This document shows, piece after piece, positions 5,434-10,510 of a DNA stretch of 10,510 bases. Under the pieces are notes generated by a model. The model was not told the origin of the DNA, did not search any database, and saw only the letters and a list, made by a program, of their open reading frames with translations. This DNA is from Deltaproteobacteria bacterium (GTDB taxonomy: Bacteria; Desulfobacterota; Desulfarculia; Adiutricales; Adiutricaceae), in contig JAITJP010000121.1 in NCBI GenBank assembly GCA_031278835.1, positions 1 through 10,510 on the forward strand, given 5' to 3'. The translations under genes were made by a program, and so were the position numbers. How positions within the stretch are numbered: position 1 is the first letter of the stretch; the number at the start of each line of letters is the position of its first letter.

Positions 5434-6470
5434 GTCTTTGGGAGAGCCAAGGCCAACTTTTCGTCGCCGAAATTGGGGGCAACCACGGGGGCCAGGTCAC
5501 CCTGGCCGCCGAGCTGGTCAAGGCCGCCTCTCGGGCTGGCTTTGGGGCCGTCAAATTTCAAGCCTACCGAACCGAGCGTTTTCTCCATCAAAGCAGTCCC
5601 TATTATGACGAGCTTAAAAGCGAGGAACTGGCCTTTGAGGACTTATACAATCTGGGCCAACTGGCCCAAGGCTTATCGCTCTCATTTGGCCTGACCGTCT
5701 TTGATCTAGACGGTCTTGAGCTGGCCCAGGCCATTGGCTGTGACTTTATAAAAATTTCTTCGGGCGATCTGACCTACCACCCCTTAATCTTGGCGGCGGC
5801 CCAATCCAAAATACCTTTGGTCTTGTCCACCGGGGCTTCCAACCAAGACGAGGTTGATCAAGCCCTGGCTTTGACCAAAAACCAAGCTTACCTTCTGCAA
5901 TGCGCCTCTCTCTACCCGGCCCCGGAAAGGGCCATAAACCTGGCCGTAATGGACCGGTGGCTTCAAAACGGCCTTAGGGCCGGCTTGTCTGACCACTCCC
6001 TGGCCCTAGAACCCATGAAATGGGCTTATTTTTTGGGAGCCCGGATAATCGAAAAACATTTCACCCTTGACCGCGGCTTACCAGGCGGCGATAACTCCAT
6101 GAGTTTGGAGCCAGCCGGCATGGCCCAATTGTTGGCCGAAATCGAGGCTCTTAAGCGGGACCAAAAAAACTTAAAAAATCTCGATCGGGCTTATTTGATA
6201 AAGACTTTACCAGAGCAAGCCTTTTGGGGCCAGGAGCTCAAAAGGCCGCAATTGGGCGAAAAGCCCAGTCTCATTCGCCGATACGCTTTGGCCTCTCGGG
6301 AAATAAAAAAAGGCGAAAAGCTTAGCCTAGAAAACATTGTCTTTAAAAGATTGTCACCTCAAATGATTAAAAATAAAGAAATTTTAACTCCAGATCAAGA
6401 TCTGTCTAATCTTATAGCGAATAGTAACCTCCCTTTCAACGAGCCGATATTTCTTTCGGCCATAATATAA
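5430..6470 (+). CDS. N-acetylneuraminate synthase family protein (NeuB-like)
   Basis: Members condense phosphoenolpyruvate with an N-acylated hexosamine to form a nonulosonic acid (sialic, legionaminic or pseudaminic type). Numbered from GTG 5430 (346 residues, the normal length), the TIM barrel shows AEIGGNHGG (E14), VKFQ (K42, Q44), KISSGD, SDHS (H189) and EKHFTLDR (H210). H189 and H210 are spaced like the two manganese-binding histidines known in meningococcal NeuB. A C-terminal SAF (antifreeze-like) domain from about residue 282 begins RRYALAS, giving the arginine that reaches the partner active site. The usual GPDH before SLEP is GGDN here. GTG 5430 shares GTGA with the previous stop; TTG 5400 is less likely. 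Which sugar is made cannot be read from the sequence. The matching cytidylyltransferase lies at 9067. Confidence 0.92.
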   Translation: MSLWESQGQLFVAEIGGNHGGQVTLAAELVKAASRAGFGAVKFQAYRTERFLHQSSPYYDELKSEELAFEDLYNLGQLAQGLSLSFGLTVFDLDGLELAQAIGCDFIKISSGDLTYHPLILAAAQSKIPLVLSTGASNQDEVDQALALTKNQAYLLQCASLYPAPERAINLAVMDRWLQNGLRAGLSDHSLALEPMKWAYFLGARIIEKHFTLDRGLPGGDNSMSLEPAGMAQLLAEIEALKRDQKNLKNLDRAYLIKTLPEQAFWGQELKRPQLGEKPSLIRRYALASREIKKGEKLSLENIVFKRLSPQMIKNKEILTPDQDLSNLIANSNLPFNEPIFLSAII

Positions 6471-6542
6471 CAGGAGTTTTTACTTAAACAATTTTAAAGT
6501 AAAAAAAATTTATTGACTCGAACAAAGGAAGCCGTGTCAATC

Positions 6543-7364
6543 ATGCAAAAACTAAAACTGGCCATTCCTATTTCTCATCTCTTTGAAGAAAAAAACCCTA
6601 ATACCGAAAAAATACTGGAACTTTCCGACACTTTAGAAATAAAATCCCTTCCAGAACCGGCTTGGCTACCCAAAAAAAAGAAAAGAATTTTCCACTCCAA
6701 CCTGGGGCTGGTCGAAGCGGCTTTTAAGAAGACTTTTGACGAAACGCTCCCTTACTTACTGGAAAACAAAATCGCTCTTTTTAGCTGCGATCTTGGTCCG
6801 GCGGCCGAGGGCTACTTCAAAATGTTGCCCATTACCCCGGTACTGTCCAGGCGCGAAATCCAAAAAAAGATGGCCGAAAGCCTTTCCCACCTTAGAAAGA
6901 ATTTTAAGGGCAGCCTGGCCGTGGAAAATTACAATTACTTTCCCACTGGCCTGTACTCCCACATCTGCGAACCTGAATTTATAAGCTCCACCCTAGACAA
7001 GTTCGATTTGGGTCTGGTTTTGGACTTAGCCCACGCCCTCATTTCGGCCCATAATTTACACATGGACATATACGATTACTTAAAAGCCCTACCCCTGGAA
7101 CGGGTTAAAGAAATACACCTTTCCAGACCCCTTATCCCTGACGACCCTAACGATCTGGCCAGCGACGCTCATGACCCTCCGGGTCAACGGGAATACCAAT
7201 TGCTTAACCTTCTAATCGAAAAGCTCCTGCCCAAAACTGGCTGGCCGCCAATATATTTCGTGGTGGAGTATTACAAAAGCCTTGACCACCTTTACGAGAT
7301 CATGAGCTGGGCCAAGGATTGTCGCAAAAAGGCTCGCCTTAAACTTCTTGAGCAAAAAAACTAG
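6543..7364 (+). CDS. TIM-barrel protein resembling MNIO/DUF692 oxidases
   Basis: The 273-residue protein has the order of conserved segments seen in xylose-isomerase-like TIM barrels, closest to DUF692 (multinuclear non-heme iron oxidases). These are LEI near 31, FHSNLGL (H51), LFSCDLG near 80, AVENYNY (E128), LDLAHALISAHN (D161, H164), LPLERVKEIHLS (H192), SDAHDPP (D208, H210) and FVVEYY (E242). This gives most of the expected metal ligands. One position differs: SCDLG stands where DUF692 members usually have S-E/D-H-L. MNIO enzymes modify cysteine-containing peptides, but no such peptide is visible nearby, and a sugar isomerase/epimerase-like role in the neuB pathway is an alternative. ATG 6543 starts at the first beta-strand, with AAGGAAG 11 nt upstream; TTG 6513 and GTG 6534 are in frame. 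It lies 72 bp after neuB and is probably in the same operon. Confidence 0.65.
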   Translation: MQKLKLAIPISHLFEEKNPNTEKILELSDTLEIKSLPEPAWLPKKKKRIFHSNLGLVEAAFKKTFDETLPYLLENKIALFSCDLGPAAEGYFKMLPITPVLSRREIQKKMAESLSHLRKNFKGSLAVENYNYFPTGLYSHICEPEFISSTLDKFDLGLVLDLAHALISAHNLHMDIYDYLKALPLERVKEIHLSRPLIPDDPNDLASDAHDPPGQREYQLLNLLIEKLLPKTGWPPIYFVVEYYKSLDHLYEIMSWAKDCRKKARLKLLEQKN

Positions 7365-7428
7365 CCCCGGGCCCAAGCCAGGGTTTTAAGTTTATGGGCC
7401 ACCGGCCCAAGCGGGGCTTTAGCTTTTT
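7363..7428 (+). terminator. terminator-like nested hairpin after the TIM-barrel gene
   Basis: AGCCCCG (7363-7369) pairs with CGGGGCT (7412-7418), enclosing a perfect inner hairpin TGGGCC-ACC-GGCCCA (7395-7409). A T-rich tail (TTTAGCTTTTT) ends at 7428. The outer stem begins at the stop codon. It probably closes the 4369-7364 operon, although the large outer loop weakens the call. Confidence 0.45.
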
Positions 7429-7485
7429 AAGTTAATGGACCACGGGGAAAACCGGGGCCTTATTCGTAAGTTACTGGACAATGGG
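7387..7485. repeat. three degenerate ~40-bp direct repeats
   Basis: TAAGTTTATGGGCCAC (from 7387), TAAGTTAATGGACCAC (from 7428) and TAAGTTACTGGACAAT (from 7467) begin three units spaced 41 and 39 bp apart, each followed by a GGGG/GGCC-rich stretch. The array is non-coding and overlaps the terminator-like fold. Confidence 0.6.
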
Positions 7486-7798
7486 CCAGGCCTCGGGTAA
7501 AATTACGCTAGTTACGGTCGCCGGAGTTCTTAAAAGGTCAAGGCTTCATTTGAGAGCATGAAATTTTCAAAGCCTCAGGCTTAGTTTTTTGCCTAACCTT
7601 AGTCTGGCTAAAATTGATTTTTATTTGACGTTTTTGTTTTAAGCTAAAAAAATTTGAATTTTTAGATAGCGATCAACTCACAAAATAGGTTTTAAAAGTT
7701 TATCAACGGTATATTTTTTCTACAAAAGTTATATCTTTATACTTAATCTTCATTATACAAAATTTCGGAAGAAATTAATATAAAAACGCCCCTAATGT

Positions 7799-7813
7799 GG
7801 GTTATGGGAACCC
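7799..7813 (+). promoter_or_regulatory. small hairpin over the methyltransferase ribosome binding site
   Basis: GGGTT (7799-7803) and AACCC (7809-7813) enclose ATGGG, which is part of the only Shine-Dalgarno-like sequence (GGGAA) before ATG 7820. Partial masking of the ribosome binding site is possible. The stem is only 5 bp. Confidence 0.3.
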
Positions 7814-7819
7814 TTGTAA

Positions 7820-8854
7820 ATGCCCGTGCAAAGCAAAGCCATAGACTGGTTGCAGGACCCCATTGAACGTCTAAATCACAAAAACGCCTTTGACGCCTCT
7901 TTGGTTCTTGGTACCTCCAAATTCAATCGGTCCACCGGCCGAGAAGACAACCTCCATCCGCCTTTCAGTCAGCACATCGATCCGGACACCGGCTTAATTA
8001 GGGGCGACTTTCTTAGGAGTAGAAACTGTCCCGTTTGCGAGGCCCCTCCGGGCCCGGGGCTGTTTGTCAAGGACGGCTTTAGGCACGTTCGCTGCCCCAA
8101 CTGCTCACTCATTTACGTAAGTCTAATCCTCAGAGAGGATTTGATGAACAAGTATTGGCGCGAGGAACTGGCCTGGACCAGGGTCCTGCAAAGCGCCCCG
8201 CAGATGGAGATGGATCAAGTCAAATATGATTACGGCTTGGATCTGGTCTCGGCTTATTTGGCTGGCGGAAAAATCTTGGACATCGGCACCGGCACTGGCT
8301 TTTTTTTAAGACAGGCCCATCTACGGGGCTGGGAGACCATGGGTTTGGAACTTAACCTAGAATCCGTGGAGAGCATGCGCAACGAGGGCATCGAGGTCAT
8401 CGTCAAACCTCTGGAACTCTCCGATCTTGCTTCTGGTTCTTTTGAAATGGTTAGCTTATGGGAGGTTCTGGAGCACTTGGCCGAGCCCAAAACCATCCTC
8501 TCCGAGGCCCGCCGGCTTTTGACGGCCCAGGGCCTTTTGCTGATTTTGGTGCCCAACTCGTCTTCCTTGGTCACCAGACTCTTGCATGAAAAAAGCAACA
8601 CCTTTGGCGGGCACTCCCATCTGAATCATTTTAATCCCAAGAGTCTGACCAACATCTTGGAAAGTATGCGTTTTGAGATCCTTGAGCTGGAAACGGTCAT
8701 CACCGAACTGGGAACCATCAATAATTATATGAACTTTGAAGACCCCTACCTGGGCGAGGCCCCGCCCTTTTTTCCCAATTTAACCCCAGAGATTATTCAT
8801 AAAAATCTATGGGGCAGCCGTTTATTGGTCTTAGCCAGGCCAAGTGACAAATAA
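7820..8854 (+). CDS. class I SAM-dependent methyltransferase with zinc ribbon
   Basis: This 344-residue protein has an N-terminal extension (1-65), a zinc ribbon with C70, C73, C92 and C95 (CPVC and CPNC), and a Rossmann methyltransferase domain at about 145-260. Motif I is ILDIGTGTGFFL (152-163), the acidic end of strand two is E177 (GLELN), and LWEVLEHLAEP (213-223) is typical of Methyltransf_23-type enzymes. The C-terminal part (HSHLNHFNPKSL) is also usual for this group. Such zinc-ribbon methyltransferases are common in lipopolysaccharide, capsule and flagellar glycan clusters, where they methylate sugars or small acyl groups. The exact substrate is unknown. ATG 7820 is preceded by GGGAA at 9-nt spacing. 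An eight-T run (8300-8307) lies inside motif I and is a possible slippage site. Confidence 0.85.
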   Translation: MPVQSKAIDWLQDPIERLNHKNAFDASLVLGTSKFNRSTGREDNLHPPFSQHIDPDTGLIRGDFLRSRNCPVCEAPPGPGLFVKDGFRHVRCPNCSLIYVSLILREDLMNKYWREELAWTRVLQSAPQMEMDQVKYDYGLDLVSAYLAGGKILDIGTGTGFFLRQAHLRGWETMGLELNLESVESMRNEGIEVIVKPLELSDLASGSFEMVSLWEVLEHLAEPKTILSEARRLLTAQGLLLILVPNSSSLVTRLLHEKSNTFGGHSHLNHFNPKSLTNILESMRFEILELETVITELGTINNYMNFEDPYLGEAPPFFPNLTPEIIHKNLWGSRLLVLARPSDK

Positions 8855-8900
8855 TGCTTTAAGTAGATTACCTTTACCTAATTTTTTTTAGCTTACCGCT

Positions 8901-8921
8901 ACCGTTGACACATTTGACGGT
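8901..8921. promoter_or_regulatory. inverted repeat around the -35 element
   Basis: ACCGT (8901-8905) and ACGGT (8917-8921) flank an 11-bp spacer containing most of the TTGACA -35 hexamer; TTGAC occurs twice within it. An operator for a dimeric regulator is possible. Confidence 0.3.
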
Positions 8922-8933
8922 TTAATGTACATT
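8905..8933 (+). promoter_or_regulatory. sigma70-type promoter candidate for neuA
   Basis: A consensus TTGACA (8905-8910) is followed after 17 bp by TACATT (8928-8933), a 4/6 match to TATAAT. The start of transcription would be near 8940, about 127 nt before the cytidylyltransferase ATG and 47 nt before a strong terminator. Confidence 0.5.
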
Positions 8934-8956
8934 AAATTGAGGCCAGGCCTTGATTA

Positions 8957-8978
8957 TTGGCCCCTTTCAGCGGGCCAA
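8957..8978 (+). promoter_or_regulatory. leader hairpin TTGGCCC/GGGCCAA
   Basis: A perfect 7-bp stem (8957-8963 with 8972-8978) closes an 8-nt loop just upstream of the terminator. It may be a pause hairpin or an anti-terminator component in the neuA leader. Confidence 0.4.
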
Positions 8979-8986
8979 AACAATTT

Positions 8987-9030
8987 AACCAACGGCTCGG
9001 CCTCAGGCAGTCTGACCGTTGGTTTTTTTT
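8987..9030 (+). terminator. strong intrinsic terminator upstream of neuA
   Basis: AACCAACGG (8987-8995) pairs perfectly with CCGTTGGTT (9016-9024). The 20-nt loop can itself form TCAG/CTGA, and the second arm runs straight into a T stretch ending at 9030. It sits 132 bp after the methyltransferase stop and 36 bp before the neuA start, so it can end the first transcript, attenuate the second, or both. Confidence 0.85.
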
Positions 9031-9066
9031 ATCCTGGGATTTTTACCCTGAGAATTTTGGGACATC

Positions 9067-9738
9067 ATGATTGGCCAAACATTGGGCATAATCCCGGCCC
9101 GCGGCGGCTCCAAAGGGATTAAGCGAAAAAACATCAAGCCCATAGCCGGGCACCCTTTACTAGCTTGGACCATCAAGGCCGCCTTGGAATCTAAGCTTTT
9201 GGACCATTTTGTCGTCTCAACCGAGGATGACGAAATAGCTCTGGTGGCCGGGCTCTACGGCGCCAAGGTGGCGGTAAGGCCGCCGGAACTGGCCAAAGAC
9301 GATTCCACCACCAAAGAGGTCCTGGCCCAGGTGGTCAAAGAACTGGGCGACTCAAACTCCTTGGTGGTTTTGCTCCAGGCCACCAGCCCCATCCGGTCAG
9401 CCGATCTAATCGACCGGACCATTTCGGCCTTCAAAGCCGGCGACTATGATTCCATGTCCACCGGCGGTCTTCAGCTTCAATACCCGCCCCATGGGGTTGA
9501 GCACCGTCGCCAAGACGTCAAAAGCCTTTTTATAAACGACGGCAGCGTCATCGTCCTCAAAGCGGCCAACCTGGAAAAGGGCAGCCTGTTTGGCCAAAAG
9601 GCCGGAACCCTCATTACCAGCCGCGAAGAAAACGTGGACATAGACGAAGAATTTGACTTTTTCGTGGCCGAGAAAATTTTGGAAAAATACCTGGCCGAGG
9701 GCCGTATCAAAGCCCCGGTCTTGGCCATAAGTACTTGA
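9067..9738 (+). CDS. neuA: CMP-nonulosonate cytidylyltransferase (acylneuraminate family)
   Basis: The enzyme activates a nonulosonic acid with CTP, giving the CMP-sugar used by glycosyltransferases, and acts in the cytoplasm. The 223 residues match the short single-domain form. IIPARGGSKGIKRKN (R12, K16, K21, N22) is the nucleotide-binding signature. LLQATSPIR (Q104), HRRQD (146-150), NDGSVIVLKA (157-166, usually NGA) and NVDIDEEFDF follow in family order; D191 and D193 match the metal-binding aspartates. ATG 9067 is supported by the family N-terminus, with a poor GGGA ribosome binding site 4 nt upstream. It pairs functionally with the NeuB-like synthase at 5430 but is separated from it by the TIM-barrel and methyltransferase genes. 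The symbol denotes the family; the substrate could be a legionaminic or pseudaminic acid relative. Confidence 0.9.
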   Translation: MIGQTLGIIPARGGSKGIKRKNIKPIAGHPLLAWTIKAALESKLLDHFVVSTEDDEIALVAGLYGAKVAVRPPELAKDDSTTKEVLAQVVKELGDSNSLVVLLQATSPIRSADLIDRTISAFKAGDYDSMSTGGLQLQYPPHGVEHRRQDVKSLFINDGSVIVLKAANLEKGSLFGQKAGTLITSREENVDIDEEFDFFVAEKILEKYLAEGRIKAPVLAIST

Positions 9739-9756
9739 GGTATTTATGGCCATGAC

Positions 9757-9937
9757 GAAAAATTTTCCCGGCTTTTTGGGATGGTTTTTTTAGGCTCAAA
9801 ACGAAAATTTTTCCGGCTTTTTGGGATGTTTTTTTTGGGGGCCAAAATGAAATTTTCGAGCTTTTTTGGGATGGTTTTTTGGGGCAAAAATGAAAAATTT
9901 TCTGGCTTTTTGGCATTGGTTTTTTTGATTTTTTAGT
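9757..9937. repeat. T-rich tandem array, four ~45-bp units
   Basis: Each unit contains a GAAAATTTTC-like palindrome, then GGCTTTTTGGGATGG (with variants), then a run of 6-8 T and a G-rich end. The GGC/AGC anchors lie at 9770, 9815, 9859 and 9904, a period of 44-45. The array begins 18 bp after the neuA stop. The T-runs could give multiple weak termination points. The fourth unit is the most degraded. Confidence 0.8.
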
Positions 9938-9994
9938 TTTTTTCAGGAAAGATTTTTTACAAATCATTGGCTAAAAAGGTTTGAGTTAAGCAAA

Positions 9995-10510
9995 ATGATA
10001 CGAATAAAGAAAAACATATTTGTTCAAAAAAAGGCTTTTTTTAAAAGGCTTAATTTCCCGCTGACCGTTATTATTCTGGCTTTGGCGGTTTTTTTTATTT
10101 TTCCCAAAAGGGCCAGGTCGGCCACCATCCAAGAAATTTTCATCATGCTGCCAGAGGAAAGGGTCATGAATTTAAGCCCGGTTGACCGGCGGGCCTTAAT
10201 CGACAAGTCTGGCCAGGGGGCCTCGGGCTATACCCCGCCCGACGAAAGGGGTTTTTGGGTGGAAATTCACGGTATACATTCCCTAACCCTTTTTAGCATC
10301 AGGGACGCGCCCATAAATTTTAAGGTCTTCAGCTCAAGCAAGGGCTGGCAGCTTTTGGCCATTTGCCGGAGTCGGCAAACTTACGGCCCGGCCAACGCCA
10401 ACGAAACACCCCATGAAACTTTTTTGGATCTGATTTTGTATTCAGTCAGCCTCATTTTATCTTTATGTACTTCATCGAGTAACACTGGCACATACAGCGT
10501 TGGGAAACGA
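9995..10510 (+). CDS. exported protein of unknown function, 3' end outside window
   Basis: The frame is open from ATG 9995 to the window edge (172 codons, no stop), so the gene is truncated by the window. The N-terminus is strongly basic (MIRIKKN, KKAFFKR), followed by a hydrophobic stretch (about 20-36, LNFPLTVIILALAVFFIF) and ARSA, a plausible signal-peptidase site near residue 43. The mature part begins TIQEIFIMLPEERVMNLSPVDRRALID and continues with WVEIHGIHSLTLFSI and GWQLLAICRSRQT, which looks like a small beta-rich periplasmic domain, but I do not recognise the family. An eight-T run (10089-10096) lies in the signal region. The last ~70 bases have unusual codon use, with no GGCC and serine- and leucine-rich residues, so a frameshift or a sequence boundary near 10440 is possible. 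Confidence 0.6.
   Translation, partial: MIRIKKNIFVQKKAFFKRLNFPLTVIILALAVFFIFPKRARSATIQEIFIMLPEERVMNLSPVDRRALIDKSGQGASGYTPPDERGFWVEIHGIHSLTLFSIRDAPINFKVFSSSKGWQLLAICRSRQTYGPANANETPHETFLDLILYSVSLILSLCTSSSNTGTYSVGKR

Larger units (their letters stand above)
7365..7819. other. 455-bp gap before the methyltransferase gene
   Basis: No gene is visible. The left third holds the nested hairpin and the ~40-bp repeats. The rest is AT-rich (7600-7800). TTGACG at 7625-7630 lacks a good -10 partner, so I cannot place a promoter with confidence, although one is expected here. Confidence 0.5.

Noticed and set aside
8925..9122. 65-codon frame that could be a leader peptide of neuA
   Set aside because: It runs through the terminator and into neuA in another frame, has no ribosome binding site, and shows no run of regulatory codons.
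9757..9937. CRISPR array
   Set aside because: The units are contiguous tandem copies with no unique spacers, and no cas genes are present. The same reasoning applies to the repeats at 3381 and 7387.
9707..9967. Minus-strand 86-codon lysine-rich protein
   Set aside because: It is created by the 45-bp T-rich repeat read backwards, has no ribosome binding site or domain, and overlaps the end of neuA. It is kept only as a note in the repeat finding.

Overview
The window comes from a bacterium that I cannot name to genus. Its features are frequent GTG and TTG starts, moderate GC in genes against AT-rich intergenic DNA, a large excess of GGCC, and only about 70% coding density. A Desulfobacterota-like (deltaproteobacterial), possibly host-associated or uncultured lineage would fit, but that is inference. 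All credible genes lie on the + strand.

Region by region: (1) 1-861 is non-coding, with direct repeats, hairpins and a 353-bp AT-rich segment bounded by 15-bp perfect inverted repeats. (2) 862-1377 is an exported DUF1573 protein behind two perfect palindromes. (3) 1700-3375 is a two-gene unit: surE (5'/3'-nucleotidase), coupled by overlap or near-overlap to a J-domain protein. (4) 3376-4368 is about 1 kb without a gene. It holds short tandem repeats, GC-rich hairpins and a good sigma70-type promoter (3934-3962) about 400 bp ahead of the next gene. (5) 4369-7364 looks like an operon of three: a membrane-anchored zinc-ribbon protein with a calycin-like domain, a NeuB-family nonulosonic (sialic) acid synthase that overlaps it by 4 bp, and a TIM-barrel protein carrying the ligand pattern of MNIO/DUF692 (multinuclear iron oxidase) enzymes. 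(6) 7365-7819 holds a terminator-like structure and degenerate ~40-bp repeats. (7) 7820-8854 is a zinc-ribbon SAM-dependent methyltransferase. (8) 8855-9066 has a promoter candidate, hairpins and a strong intrinsic terminator only 36 bp before the next gene, which suggests attenuation. (9) 9067-9738 is a NeuA-type CMP-nonulosonate cytidylyltransferase. (10) 9757-9937 is a four-copy, ~45-bp T-rich tandem array. (11) 9995 to the right edge is the 5' part of an unrecognised exported protein.

Taken together, 4369-9738 is a surface-glycan island. NeuB condenses phosphoenolpyruvate with an amino sugar to make a nine-carbon nonulosonic acid, NeuA activates it with CTP, and the methyltransferase could methylate a sugar or its carrier. 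The genes that would make the amino-sugar precursor are not in the window. The most unusual elements are the MNIO-like protein inside a sialic-acid-type operon, the membrane zinc-ribbon/calycin protein coupled to neuB, and the attenuator-like leader of neuA.
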